Part shown: positions 45,010 to 56,218 of the stretch, piece after piece
Position numbering within the stretch: the first letter of the stretch is position 1
Layout of the letters: each line of letters opens with the position of its first letter
Assembly (NCBI RefSeq): GCF_036785885.1
Contig: NC_092330.1
Location: 5,366,525 to 5,430,524 of the forward strand
Source of the DNA: Coffea arabica
Lineage: Eukaryota > Streptophyta > Magnoliopsida > Gentianales > Rubiaceae
DNA length: 64,000 nt
Reading direction: 5' to 3'
Made by a program: the position numbers and the translations under genes
The notes under the pieces: generated by a model
Databases searched by the model: none
Told to the model about the DNA's origin: nothing
The model's input: only the letters and a program-made list of their open reading frames with translations

Positions 45010-46338
45010 ATAATTAAACTTAGTTGCTGAAACTGTGATCGTGTCTTGGACATGCGAGTACACTTCTCTAAATTGTGAAAACTCCCTCCTTATGGAGATT
45101 ATGGTTTTCTCAATTGCTAGGCTGTCGCGCGCCCCCCAAACATGAGCAACATCGTGCCTGAAAAGAAATAGCACGTGCTACGCTATGATGGTTAATCGAA
45201 CATCCACGTTTATTCTGACGAGGTTACACAAAACATAAAATGACAGATATCGATATTTATTAACCACTAAGCCGGCATCGCAAAGGAACTTAAGTCCCTC
45301 TTTGAGCTATAGATAAGAGGTTTAAACTCATCTATAGTAAAAAAATTCAAAAGTAATGTCAGATCATTCCTTGATCTAGTCAAATCTGTATATAATTGTA
45401 CCTTGAAATGAAAAGGCCATAGCCCATAAGGTGCAGACACAGGGGCTGATCTTACTACCTCTAACAATGAGTGGTTTTTTTTTTTGACATGTACATTTAA
45501 ATAATAACTAACTTACCATGTAAATACCATATCATAATTATTTTTTTCTGCATTTAGACACTTCTTAAATTAAACTTGACATTTAAAATATGGGTTAATT
45601 GTAGTTTGCACCCTCGAACTATCATCGAATTGAAGTGTGCATCCCAAACTTTTAATTGCAGCAATCTAGTGCCTTCAACTATCCATTTTTGGCACATTTT
45701 GAAATCATGTTAAATCAGACCAAAAAAGAAGTGATGTGACCAATTTACCCTGAACTTCCAAAACTACCCTATAGGAGCCAAATTTATAGGAAACCATATA
45801 GTTTATCCCGCCTCAGCTTCATTTGAAGTTATGCTTTTCTTTCCTAGTCGCTTATTTGTCTCTCTTAGATGCTCAAATACTACTTTTGTAGCAAAAAACA
45901 AAAGAAGACATTATTATTTAAGTGTTAGATCTTACTGTGTTTGAATAGCTTGATCGGCTGGCAAGACAAAGGCTGAGAAAGAGTAGTGTTGAAATCAAAG
46001 GACAAATCCTTCTTATTCGAAGTTGAAATAGGTAATACAATTTTTTGATTTCATGCATGGTGTCTGCATGAAGCTACTGCTTTGGATTTGTTCATTTTGT
46101 TGTGAATCTAGACATACGTGTTGGGAATATGACTTTTCGATTTCATGCATTGGTTATAGGTTTACCAATGGTCCAATGGAAAAAAAAGTTATTGTTCTTG
46201 TAGATAATATTTCCTTTGTGCATGTGTCTCGTGAACATAATATATTATGATTTGATTATGTAATCAAGGACTTGGAACCATAAACAAGTATATTAATTAT
46301 AATTTTTATAGCTACTGTTTTCAGTTTGTGTGTGTGCA

Positions 46339-46369
<31 letters not shown>

Positions 46370-46387
46370 TTGTCTTTGCATGTAGAA

Positions 46388-47461
46388 AACAAGATTGATA
46401 TTCAATTTGTACTCAAAATCCATCATGGAGGCATGTTGGTGAGGGGAGCAGTAACAAAATATGTAGGGGGAACTACATCATTCACCCACGTATACCCTGA
46501 TAGGTGTGGTATTCTTGATGTGCAAGAAGAAGCTGAAAGAATAGGTTATAAATCTGGAGAATATAACATGTACTTTTTAGTCTCAGATAGTGACTTGGAT
46601 GGTGGACTCAGGCCCTTAGCTGGGGACATTGATGTGATGGACATGTGTGCCATGTATAATGGTAGGAAAACAATTTTGATTTACATAGAAAAGTTGCATC
46701 TTGATGTTCCTATGACTGATATTAAGGTTGTGAATGACGTTGAAACTGATATGGGCCTTATCAATGAAGGGTTAATTGATAATGGCAGTTCTAAATATCT
46801 TAGTGAAGACACTAGGAGTACTTCAACTGAAGATATGCTGTATTTTAATGATGGAGACGTTTATGATGATGAGTTCACCAACATAACAAATTCAAAGAAA
46901 AAAGAGTTTAGTGTTGCACCTTCAAGCATAGAGCAGCAAATTGCCATCAACACTAATGACTATGATAGTTGTGAGACTAGTTTGGACAATGTAGATGCTC
47001 CATTGAATTCTGATGACGAAAGTTTTAAAAGGAAATTTCCAGTCTTTGATGCAAAGAAAGATATGTCAAATCCTGTTCTAAAGTTAGGTATGAAATTCAC
47101 CGATGGTAAACTATTTAGGGTGGCACTCAGAGAAAACTCAATTAGAAATGGTTATGAATTCAAGTTCAACAAAAATGATAGCAATAAGGTTACTGTGGTG
47201 TTTGTTGAAAAGGAATGCCCTTGGAGAATCCATGCATCTAAGTTACAAGACAGCAGCACTTTTCAAATTAAGAATATGACTGAACACAATGTGCATCCTA
47301 GAAAGTTTAAAATGAATGCTGTGACTTCTACTTGGCTAGCTAAAAAATACATGGACAGGTTGATTGATGATCCAAAAATGGATGTTACTGTTCTTATGAA
47401 GGCTGCAAAAAGGGATTTTAGTGAACTTGTATCAGCCTTTGCACCATTGAAATCAAGTTGA
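46388..47461 (+). pseudogene. MuDR-type transposase, N-terminal part only
   Basis: The frame is open from 46328, but the first 20 codons come from a TG/TA microsatellite. A splice acceptor (TTTGCATGTAG, ending 46386) suggests this is a second exon. Early residues (VLKIHHGGML...YVGGTTSF...DVMDMCAMYNG) resemble the N-terminal PB1-like region of plant MULE transposases. Later residues (FPVFDAKKDMSNPVLKLGMK, FRVALRENSIRNGYEFKFNK, CPWRIHASK, NVHPRKFK) are the MuDR DNA-binding domain. The frame ends soon after, so the DDE catalytic domain and C-terminal zinc knuckle are absent. A protein of this kind could bind element ends without cutting. Confidence 0.8.
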
Positions 47462-47715
47462 TAGAGTTGACAGCTTTCTACTTTTGGTCTAGTTTTGATT
47501 TTTAAACTTTTACTCCGAATTCCTGTAAACAAAGATTGTGAATTTTGTATCTCTAATAGGTTATTGGCATTCTTAACTTCTGGTTCTTTGGGCATTAACT
47601 TGAAATTAATCACCAAGTGCTCTAGTGTTATTGGAAGATTGCAAGAAAGCATTAATGATACACTTGTCTCTTTATTCATGTGCTCCAGTTGCAAGTTTGA
47701 GATAGACCTTGATCC

Positions 47716-48021
47716 TCCATAGCGTCCACCTCAACTTCCGGTAAGAAAGCCAAGCGATTTGAGACCAAGAAGTGGAACGCCATCGCTCTTTGGGCTTGCG
47801 ATATCGTGGTGGATAACTGTGCAATTTGCAGGAATCATATTATGGATCTCTGTATCGAGTGTCAAGCTAATCAAGCCAGTGCTACTAGCGAGGAGTACAC
47901 AGTTGCATGGGGTGTTTGCAATCATTCTTTTCACTTCCACTGTATTAGCAGATGGCTCAAGACATGCCAGGTTTGCCCATTAGATAACAGTGAGTGGGAG
48001 TTCCAGAAGTATGGTCACTAG
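47716..48021 (+). pseudogene. RBX1: Captured RBX1 (RING-box protein 1) fragment
   Basis: RBX1 is the RING-H2 subunit that recruits E2 enzymes to cullin-RING ubiquitin ligases. The frame reads [20 protein letters not shown], the conserved core around [15 protein letters not shown], then [16 protein letters not shown] and [15 protein letters not shown] to the natural C-terminus. A TGA lies just before SSI, so the start Met and first residues are missing; the first ATG inside is at 47806 (MVDNC). RING zinc ligands look intact. Two changes stand out: a Cys where the family has Trp (ALWACDIV) and LKTCQ for LKTRQ. No intron interrupts the stretch. Its position inside the Mutator-like element indicates gene capture. 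It is probably non-functional or a truncated chimeric product. Confidence 0.88.
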
Positions 48022-48512
48022 AGCTTGGGCAATTGATAGTTGGGTTTCTCTTTGTGTTGTTGAAAATGAAGATTTAGCCCTGCCTTTATTTTCCTTTACC
48101 AGTTTGCTGCAAATACGAAGTCAAATATTCTGAGAAACGTTATTTGTTGTAGAATGCAATATTTGGTTCTATTAGGTACTATGTAGTGATTCATCAGTAA
48201 ATTAGTTTGCAGTTACCCGTATTGAATTGATGTTTGTTCTTTGCTTTTAATGATTTTTAACAACTTATTGTTGGTTGTTGTAAAAAAAAAAAGATAAAGG
48301 ATGAAGATGAGATCTTGATATGGAGGCAGGAATAGTTATCTGGTAAAGAAGGGCATTTTGGGGACCAAAAAAAGTCAAGGGTTCAAAATGTCTTTTTATT
48401 ATTTGTGGGTTGGATGATTTTGGTGAATTTGCAGGAAATTGACTTTCATGTAGTGATCTGCAAAAGATGAATAGTTGAAGGCACTAGATTGCTGCAATTA
48501 AAAGTTTGGGAT

Positions 48513-48963
48513 GCACACTACAATTCGGTAATAGTCTAAAGGTGCAAACTGAAATTAACCCAAAAAAAAAAAAATTAATAGCTAGTATCCATTTGGCACC
48601 CTTTCGTGTACACTTGATTTGGATGTTGCATTGGGTCTGTTGGTATATAGCATTATTTGAAATAAGGGTAAAAAATCCCTCAAACTTTTAACTTTGCACA
48701 CTTTTAGTCCTCCAACTAACAAGTGCGTAAATGTAGTCCTCCAATTAATAAAAATGTGTTGTTGTAGTCCTTCCGTCCAATTCGGTATTAGTCTAAAAGT
48801 GCGCAAAATTAAAAGTTTGGGGTGCACACTACAATTCGGTAACAGTCTAAAGGTGCAAACTGAAATTAACCAAAAAAAAAAATTAATAGCTAGTATCCAT
48901 TTAGCACCCTTCCGTGTACACTTGGTTTGGATGTTGCATTGGGTCTATTTGTATATAGTATTA
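48513..48963. repeat. About 150-bp duplication of the MULE end and flank
   Basis: The block from GCACACTACAATTCGGTAA to GCATTGGGTCT-type sequence occurs at about 48513-48663 and again at about 48819-48963. Between the copies lies sequence of the AGTCCTCCAACTA type, which may be a separate small insertion. Confidence 0.8.
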
Positions 48964-49118
48964 TTTGAAATATTATTTAAAATAATTATTGTAACACTTT
49001 TTGTGATGTGATAGATGTGAGATAAAAATAGTTGGGAATATAAAAAGGTGAATTGAAAAATGTATTTATGATGTAAGTGAAATATTATTTGAGATAATTT
49101 AGCAATCCAAACACACTC
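48941..49118. mobile_element. MITE with ATCCAAACACAC end
   Basis: Same family as 24587-24760 (TAACACTTTTTGTGATGTGAT core; right end ATCCAAACAC). The left end is degenerate. It is absent from the matching part of D1 (about 40690-40710), so it inserted in D2 only. Confidence 0.65.
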
Positions 49119-49435
49119 ATTACTTTTCTCCACTAAAATCTAGAAAAGAAAAAGTCGTACTACTACTATTTATTTCTACAAGTAACCTTTTAAGGTCAAA
49201 ATTAGACCACATTGCTTCTCTAGAATTTTATTGTTCCATAGGTCCAGTTTATGGCTAGTTGTCTACTGGTAGTCTCTTTCTTTTCTTTTTTGGTCAGCAA
49301 TTTTACTTTCTCACTAGTATCGAGTTCAAACGTAAGTGACTCTACCAGAGAAAATATGTGATACGCTGATTTTTTTTCCCCTATGGTGTAGCTGACAGCT
49401 GTCGATTTCTTTCCTCTATCTTACATATATATTTA

Positions 49436-49448
49436 TATATATATATAT

Positions 49449-49497
<49 letters not shown>
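49436..49497. repeat. (AT)n microsatellite
   Basis: AT dinucleotide tract with one short interruption, at the right edge of D2. Confidence 0.92.
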
Positions 49498-49500
<3 letters not shown>

Positions 49501-50442
49501 AAACAAGACTGCTACTCCCGTATTGAGCCACGTGTTGGAGTTTGGGAAGGGAGGCCATTGTGCAGAATTTTTTTGCTAAGAATACCCTTAAAATTTTGCC
49601 TCTAACCTAAATATTGCCCGACTATTGGGGGGGGGTTTGCATCCTTTTCTTTTTAATTACTGATTTGCCTCGCAAGACATAACACTTCCTTAGAACAGTT
49701 GCTAACTGTTGAGGGCTTCTTTTGACTTATAGCGCACCATCTTTCCGCTTCATTCCTGTTTCTTTCCCATCTATTTCTTTTTCCTCTCATCAGGCGAAAG
49801 CAAGAAGCTGTAGTTCAACTGCTTGGGCAGATGGTGTCTTATTCTTTATTCAATGTCAAATCAACTCACTTTTTTTTTTTAATTTCTTGCTCAGAATTTG
49901 CTTGCCCACATGATAATTCTTATTTGAAAGGAGGAAAATAGGGAATATTTGGTTAGATTAGGTTGTACTTCTTGGCCAAAAAATCAGCGATTTTTCCCCA
50001 AATTATGCATGGCCTTTGGATTCATCTTACTCGTTATTTATCTCATCTCCCAACCATGCAATCCTTGCATTGCAGATATGATATTTTGGGTTTTCCAATT
50101 ATGATGAGAGATAGGTTTCCTGCAATTTAGGTCTTTGCTTTTTGGGAGAAAAATGAAATAAAAAGGGAATTGAGATATTTGAGGGCGCATAGAGTTGCTT
50201 TTTCTTTCAACAATTTGGGCTTTACAATTGGAAGGAAATAGTAGCAGCAGCAGCAACCCGCCTTGCTATTCACTTCTCTTTTATGGAGTCTTCTTTGGTA
50301 AGCTTAATTTGCCCTATTTTTTTTGTTAACTTTTTTACATGACAGTAGCAGCCAAATAAATAGATTAGTATACATATGCTCTCATCGTAGATATTAGTCA
50401 CATGGGGCACTAGTGCAGTGGTAAATTTTCAATGTTAATTAA
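49498..50442. other. Gene-poor stretch, possible 5' exon
   Basis: At about 50230-50298 a CAG-repeat leader and an ATG (50283) are followed by GGTAAGC, which could be a first exon and donor site. Only five codons are involved and I cannot name a gene. A 7-G run is at about 49627. Confidence 0.3.
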
Positions 50443-53074
50443 TGTGACAGCCCCACCTTCCCTTAGGACATGTCCCAAAGGTTAGTGGACTGCTTGCCCA
50501 ACTCTCGCCATGACTAACTAATCCAAAATTCATAGAAGCTACTAAAATGCACCTTTAACTTCGAATCGTCAACCCATAACTATATACAAGAAAGTCACTA
50601 ATGATTCAAACTTAAAGTACAAACCACAGTATTCAATCTTATATAAATACATGTAAGATTCACTAATACCGAGGAGGTTAAACAAAATGTATAAAAATTA
50701 TAACTAGCTCAACTCTTCCCCAAAATCACGTTCCCAAGACCTCGCCCCTATAAGGAAAACAAAGTTAACAGAGTGAGTTTTTGCCCAATGAGATATCACA
50801 GGGTCACACAGTCGAATATCACATAGTTAGAACTTTAATCTATCAAAAATAAGTATCAAGTAAATGAATAAGTATACACCACAACTAATACATAACGGTT
50901 CAAGTAAAAGGATACAGATAACTCTCAAGAGCCAAATTCCCCAGTCGTATTAGCTTGATCCAAACTCGTTGACACTCCGTCAATGTTTAGAGAAGCAAAA
51001 CATTGACCGTAGATCTCCACTTTACACCAGATTCCGTCCACCAAACATATCCCTTATAGGACCTGAACACCAGACAGAAACAGTGGTGGTAATACTCGAG
51101 TATACCAAATATCAGAAGAATCCAGTATTCAGTAAATCAGTTACAGTTTCCTCATGGCTCGTCAATCTACCTCGACCAAGCCCTTGCTGGCTCGATTCGA
51201 TTAACTACCAATGAGGTTTGAGCTCAAATTCACATTAAGGTCATCGAATATTGGGCTCCAAATGACATCAAATTCATGCACAAATAACATATTTCAAATG
51301 AATAGTAGGCTAGTCAAACAGTCAAGTGGAATTGAGTGTGATAAAGTACACACCCGTCCAGTCCAAATTAAACCAAGTCACAGTCATACAAATCATACAT
51401 TTCCAGTCACAAATAGTTCACTTAAACAACAAGTCATGCAAGTGGTACACACCTTTTTAAAGTAGAGTAACACTAAACGTTCGTCCCCGGGTTGTACTCG
51501 TTTCCACCGTTAAACCCTAAAAGTAACCAACACAAGATGTCATTGTCCAACCATTCAAAACTTAGGTTAATGAAGTGCTCACTTTAGACTCAACTATGAG
51601 CCATACGTCTATCCAAGTTTGGCCTCTTAAAACACAAAGTTTAAAGATAAATTTGAAAGTGCCAATCAAAGAATATCCAAGTGTATTCTAGGGCTATGGT
51701 TCAAGTAAGGTATGTACAACTCATGAAGTTTAGCAAAATATACGTAAGATATATGCACAACTTATAGAAGAAAAACAACCAACCTCGAGTTTAAAGTTGG
51801 ATAAACGAAACTAGAGAGTATGCTAGATGAAACCATTACTTTGTCTCTTGTTTTACACATGGTTTTTGACAAAATTTCAGCTCATATGTCACTACCAAAG
51901 TGGACTCAAGCAGTCATAAGTAACCTGAGTCCAAACCAACCCAAAATCATCCTCTAATATCACTCATATCATAAGAAAGAAAGTAACAAAAATTTCAGCA
52001 GCACTTCCCCTTATTTCCCGGAACTTTCCTTCCAAACTCAACACTTATTTTTATAGCAATCCAACCTCAATCACAACCACACGTTATAGGCTATAAAGTA
52101 CACTTGTTTAATGCCACAAAGCCACCCAAAATAGCCAATAATCTAGCTCAAGAACTACCACAATAAAGATGAAAAAATGTATACCCTAAACTGAAATTTA
52201 GTACTACAAGCTGAAATTTGCTATAATGAAGCCAAAATAATATATAAAAGTTAGAAAATTCACATGGCAAAGCTATTAGATCATACCTAACCTCAAATCA
52301 ACATATCAAAGTTGAAATTCCTTACTCAAAGCTGGAATTTTCCAACCACCACACAAACCATGAAATTTGTCATGTAAACTACCAAAATCAAGTCTTAAAT
52401 CCACTCATATGCAAGTAATAAAAGAAAAGATGGTTTCTTGATATGGTTACCTTGAAACCCTATGAAGAAATGGAATCCAAGAGCTTGTATCTCCTAAATT
52501 TCTCCACCAAAGTCCTTAATCCTTATTAAATGTCACTTTTTATGGTTTGGTTTGCAAGCTTAAGATGAAAACTCAAGAATTCAAACAAGATTCAAGGTTG
52601 AAAATGAAGTTTCTTTCTCTCTTTTCTCACTCAAGAGGGGCGGCCAAAGAAGAAGAAAGATGATAGGTTTATTGGTCAATTTTTTTTAATTAAAGGCTAA
52701 GAATGGTCTTGGTCCAAGTCAAAGCTCCATGGCTTTGTTGACAAATGACTCCCAATGGTTAATCCTCATCTAATAGTCTTCCAAATACTAAAATATCTAA
52801 CCAACCTCTAATTATCCCTTAACACCTTATAAAATAATATCTCTTTGTACAAAACTCCTCTTAATCTTCAAAAATTTATTACACATATTTCGCTAGTGGG
52901 TCCTACTTCCATAATGCACTACTAACTTAACATGTACTAACTTATAGAAAGAAAATGATTTAAAAACTTGACTCACTTATAACAATAACTAGGAAATTAA
53001 GACAATAATATAAAGTAAAGAAAATGTATTCAAAGAAATAAAATAAAATAAAAAATAATTTTCGAGTCCTCACA
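50443..53074. mobile_element. 2.6-kb solo LTR
   Basis: The block begins TGTGACAGCCCC and ends GAGTCCTCACA (TG...CA). It is flanked on both sides by the 5-bp duplication ATTAA (50438-50442 and 53075-53079). No internal retroelement coding region is present, so this is a solo LTR left by recombination between two LTRs. Its size fits large Ty3/gypsy elements of plants. The family usually reads from the other end (TGAGGACTCG), so minus orientation is more likely, but I could not prove it. Small open frames inside (50969-51214, 51211-51465) are not genes. Confidence 0.85.
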
Positions 53075-53079
53075 ATTAA

Positions 53080-54481
53080 TAACCAAATTGCTGATTTGTT
53101 AATGTGTATCTCATGTACCTGCTTGTTAAAGAAATCAGTGTTAGCCGTAATTGGAAAGAGAGAGATGAGATGGAAGTTCTTGAATGAGTTGTTCCACGGG
53201 CTCTACTTTGTAGAGTAAGCAATTTTGTGTCAGTAGAAACCTTGAGTCGGTTTACAGAGTTGTAGTTGAAGTCAGCATAGGGGAAGAGTTAATAAATTGT
53301 TGTCATTGTACAATGTTAAAAATGTGAAAAAGTGTAAGAGATTCCAGATCTCTTGGCAGATGCCACTAGGTAGTTTTGCTTTTTGTTCCCATGAATTAGT
53401 CATTTAAGATTTCTTAATAGTACTTGTATCAAAATAACTAATTATTGTCCATCTTGTAGATTCTCTCCCAATTTAATTGAACTAGAGTTTTCTAACATTC
53501 CTTTTTTGCGTGTTTCTTTTGGCTTCATGACATAGGCTATTGGCCTCGCTTTTCTCCTGTTTATTTGGAAATTTCCCCTTTCTCTGGTGGGCACTCTTTA
53601 GATCCATATGTTGGATTGCAAAGAAAGAAAAGAATAACCCATGTAGCTCAGATTTTCTATCGTCTCCTTGTTGTGGCTATATTGAACTAGCAGGCATCTT
53701 TAACACTAAAAACATATTATTTTTCCTAAATTTGAAGGGTATCAGTCTTTTTTGGACTAACATTTCCATTTCTTAAGTTTAGTGCATGGATGACACATTT
53801 ACTTAAGATGGTATTAAAACCGAGCCCCACTTTCCCTTGAAAGAGGAGAAGAACTTTATCTGTTATGACATGCTAGAGCCTTGTGATGAATTCCCAATTA
53901 CTGAGCACAAGAACATTGGTTTATTGTTTTAGCATTCGCGTTTCTGAAGTTGACTTGGTTGCCATTGGTCTGATGCATTCTTGATGGATATAGTGATAGA
54001 AGGGTATTATAGTGCTCCAAAAGCACCAAATACAATTTGACGCTTGAGTTCTATGAAGTCCTTCAGTGACAACCTGGTGAAATGTGACTAGAGGGATTCG
54101 TATTGCTCCTGAGAAGCTTATTAAGAGTACAGAAATGCTAATTAGTCCCGGTGGCATGGTAAAATATGGTTTTAAGGGTATTCTTATTGCTTCTGAGAGG
54201 CTCATTAAGAGTAAATAAATGCTAATTAATTGCGTTATGACATATTTCAAGTAAATGTTGAGGAGATTTCCATTACATGCCTTGAAAATGTTTCATATAG
54301 GACAGGTGATACTGTTAACAATATTCATTCTTGGTCTCTCTTGGCTACATAGCGATGTAAATTTATTGTTGTAGTCAGTGAGGCACCCGCACCAAAATTT
54401 ATTCAAGTAACTTGGGACAAACTTGAAAATTCATGAAAGTCAGAGCAAGGATGAGTGAAAATTGAGATGCTATATAAGTTC
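53080..54481. other. Gene-free stretch
   Basis: No gene is recognised. A 90-bp phrase (ATTCGTATTGCTCCTGAGAAGC... ATTAAGAGTA) is repeated at about 54093-54150 and 54180-54220 with changes. The end of the stretch (TTATG, 54482-54486) is the left target duplication of copia element 2. Confidence 0.5.
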
Positions 54482-54486
54482 TTATG

Positions 54487-55069
54487 TGCTTCAAATGAGG
54501 AAAAGGTGTTTGAATTAAAACCTTCATTGGTTTAGGAAATGTCTTCCTGTAAAGTTGTAATTCTTCATTTTTTCATATCAGTTTCTTCTTGACTTTTGGT
54601 TGAGAAGTCATGGCTTTTGGTCCAAAAACTGTCTACCAACGGTTTCAAACTGCCTCTTATTGTTTTGATCTATAAATATATGTTAATAGAAGAGAAACTT
54701 CATTATCATTATTTCTTTTTCAGCATAAACGTTTTTCTGCAAAATTTCCCTAGAATTATCTTGAGAGAAAAATGAAAACATAGAGTTCATAAACTTCCTA
54801 ATTTCTTGTGCAAATTTGAGGGAGAATTCACAGTTGAATCCTGGGAACAGATTGCTCACGCACTTCTGCACAAAGGGAAGGAGCAAAATTCTATTTAAGG
54901 ACATTGATCAAAGATCAAGCCTCTGTGATTTGTAAGTTAATAAGTTATTGTTATTAACATTGTTCTGGTATATCACATCAGTGATTTGGACTTGTTTAGA
55001 AGTAAGATTTGTTACTGGTAGTTTTCTTTTTCATTTCCTAATTCTTAGACTTCTCTTTAGTTTCCAACA
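54487..55069 (+). repeat. 5' LTR of copia element 2
   Basis: Starts TGCTTCAAATGAGG, whereas the 3' LTR has TGTAGCAAATGAGG, and ends TTTCCAACA. A TATA-like TATAAATATATG is at about 54670. Confidence 0.92.
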
Positions 55070-55157
55070 TTCTAAAATAGAATTTTTGTTAGAGGTTTTC
55101 CTGAGTCTATCTTTATTGGTTCATTGACTTTGTTTCACTTGAAAGTCGTTGAAAGAT

Positions 55158-56212
55158 ATGGCTTCAAGTTCTGATGTGAAATCAGATGTTCAAATCTCTA
55201 ATAAGATGATGAAAGGCCAGAAAAGTTTAACGGTGTAGATTTCAAAAGATGGCAGCAGAAAATGCTATGTTATCTTACAACCTTGAACTTGGCACACATC
55301 CTTAAGGAGGAATGTCCCAAGCTTTCAGATCCAGATTCAAGAGAGTCTCTCTTGGCCGTAGAGACATGGAAGTAGTCTGACTTCCTTTGCAGAAACTACA
55401 TTCTTAATCGTCTTGATGATATGTTGTATGATATATATTCTGCATATTCTACTGCGAAGGAAGTCTGGGATTCACTTGAGAAGAAATACAAAATGGAGGA
55501 CGCTGGGACCAAAAAGTTCGTGATTGGAAAATTTCTCAAATATGTAATGGTGGATTCAAAGCTTGTAACAAAACAAGTAGAAGAGATTCAAATTCTCATG
55601 CATGAGTTACATAGGGAAGGATGCTCAATTAATGAACATTTTCAGGTTGGAGCAATAATTGAAAAATTGCCTCCATCTTGGAATGATTTCAAAATCTACT
55701 TGAAACGCAAACGTAAAGAGATGTCCATAGAGGATTTGATCTTGAGGTTGCGAGTAGAGGAAGAGCATCGCAAGGGTGATAAGAGTGATGCACCATCCAT
55801 AGAGGCCAAAGCCAATATGATTGAGGGATCGAGTTCCAACTCGAAATTCCAAAAGAATAAAGGCAAAAAGAAAATACGAGGGGCTGGAAATACTATGGCA
55901 CCTAAAGGCAAGAAATTCAAGCCGATTAGAGTATCATGCTGGGTGTGTGGAAAACCAGGGCACAAGGCAAAAGACTGTTGCTTCAAGAAGGGCCAAAATG
56001 ATGCTAATTCCTTGAAGAACGAGGAAGAAAACATGGTTGAAGAAAATATTCAACAAATGGACACCGATGAAGACAATCTTATTGCTAGAGTGACTGAAGT
56101 GAACTTCATTTCTAATGTCAAAGGCTGGTGGATTGATACGAGAGCCACAAGGCACATCTGTTCGAATGAAAATCTGTTTTGTAAGCACAATAAGATTACA
56201 AATGGTGAATAG
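55158..56212 (+). pseudogene. copia element 2 gag and start of protease, broken
   Basis: ATG at 55158 opens MASSSDVKSD. A frameshift near 55215 moves to the frame PEKFNGVDFKRWQQKMLCYL, and a TAG at about 55376 stops it. The frame reopens (55421-56212) with a Retrotran_gag_2/UBN2-type capsid and a CCHC zinc knuckle CWVCGKPGHKAKDC (about 55938-55980), which binds RNA. The protease site reads WWIDTRATRHIC, where the family has D-T/S-G; Arg in place of Gly should abolish activity. A TAG at 56210 ends the frame. Confidence 0.9.
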
Positions 56213-56218
56213 CTCTAC

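Larger units (their letters stand above)
45592..48561 (+). mobile_element. Mutator-like element carrying an RBX1 fragment (Pack-MULE type)
   Basis: Terminal inverted repeats of about 95 bp begin GGGTTAATTG and end AATTAACCC, with shared inner words such as CCAAACTTTTAATTGCAGC. The element lies in D2 at a spot that is empty in D1 (about 40643). It encodes the N-terminal part of a MuDR-type transposase (46388-47461) but no catalytic domain, and it includes a captured RING-box gene fragment (47716-48021). No clean 9-bp target duplication is visible because the site is A-rich. About 150 bp spanning its right end and flank is duplicated at 48819-48963. Confidence 0.85.
43340..49440. repeat. Segmental duplication copy D2 (partner 35166-41050)
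   Basis: The same block order as D1, including the long-TIR MITE at about 44492-45009. At 45203-45215 the sequence passes straight through the site occupied by the geminivirus cassette in D1. D2 carries a (TA)n expansion (about 43704-43752), a roughly 295-bp extra block (about 43770-44065) and the MULE at 45592-48561. Confidence 0.88.

Noticed and set aside
46328..46387. N-terminal MCVHVCVCVYIYIY residues of the MULE frame
   Set aside because: Encoded by a TG/TA microsatellite and followed by a splice acceptor; unlikely to be translated.
50969..51465. Two 80-codon frames
   Set aside because: Inside a solo LTR with clear boundaries; no domain.
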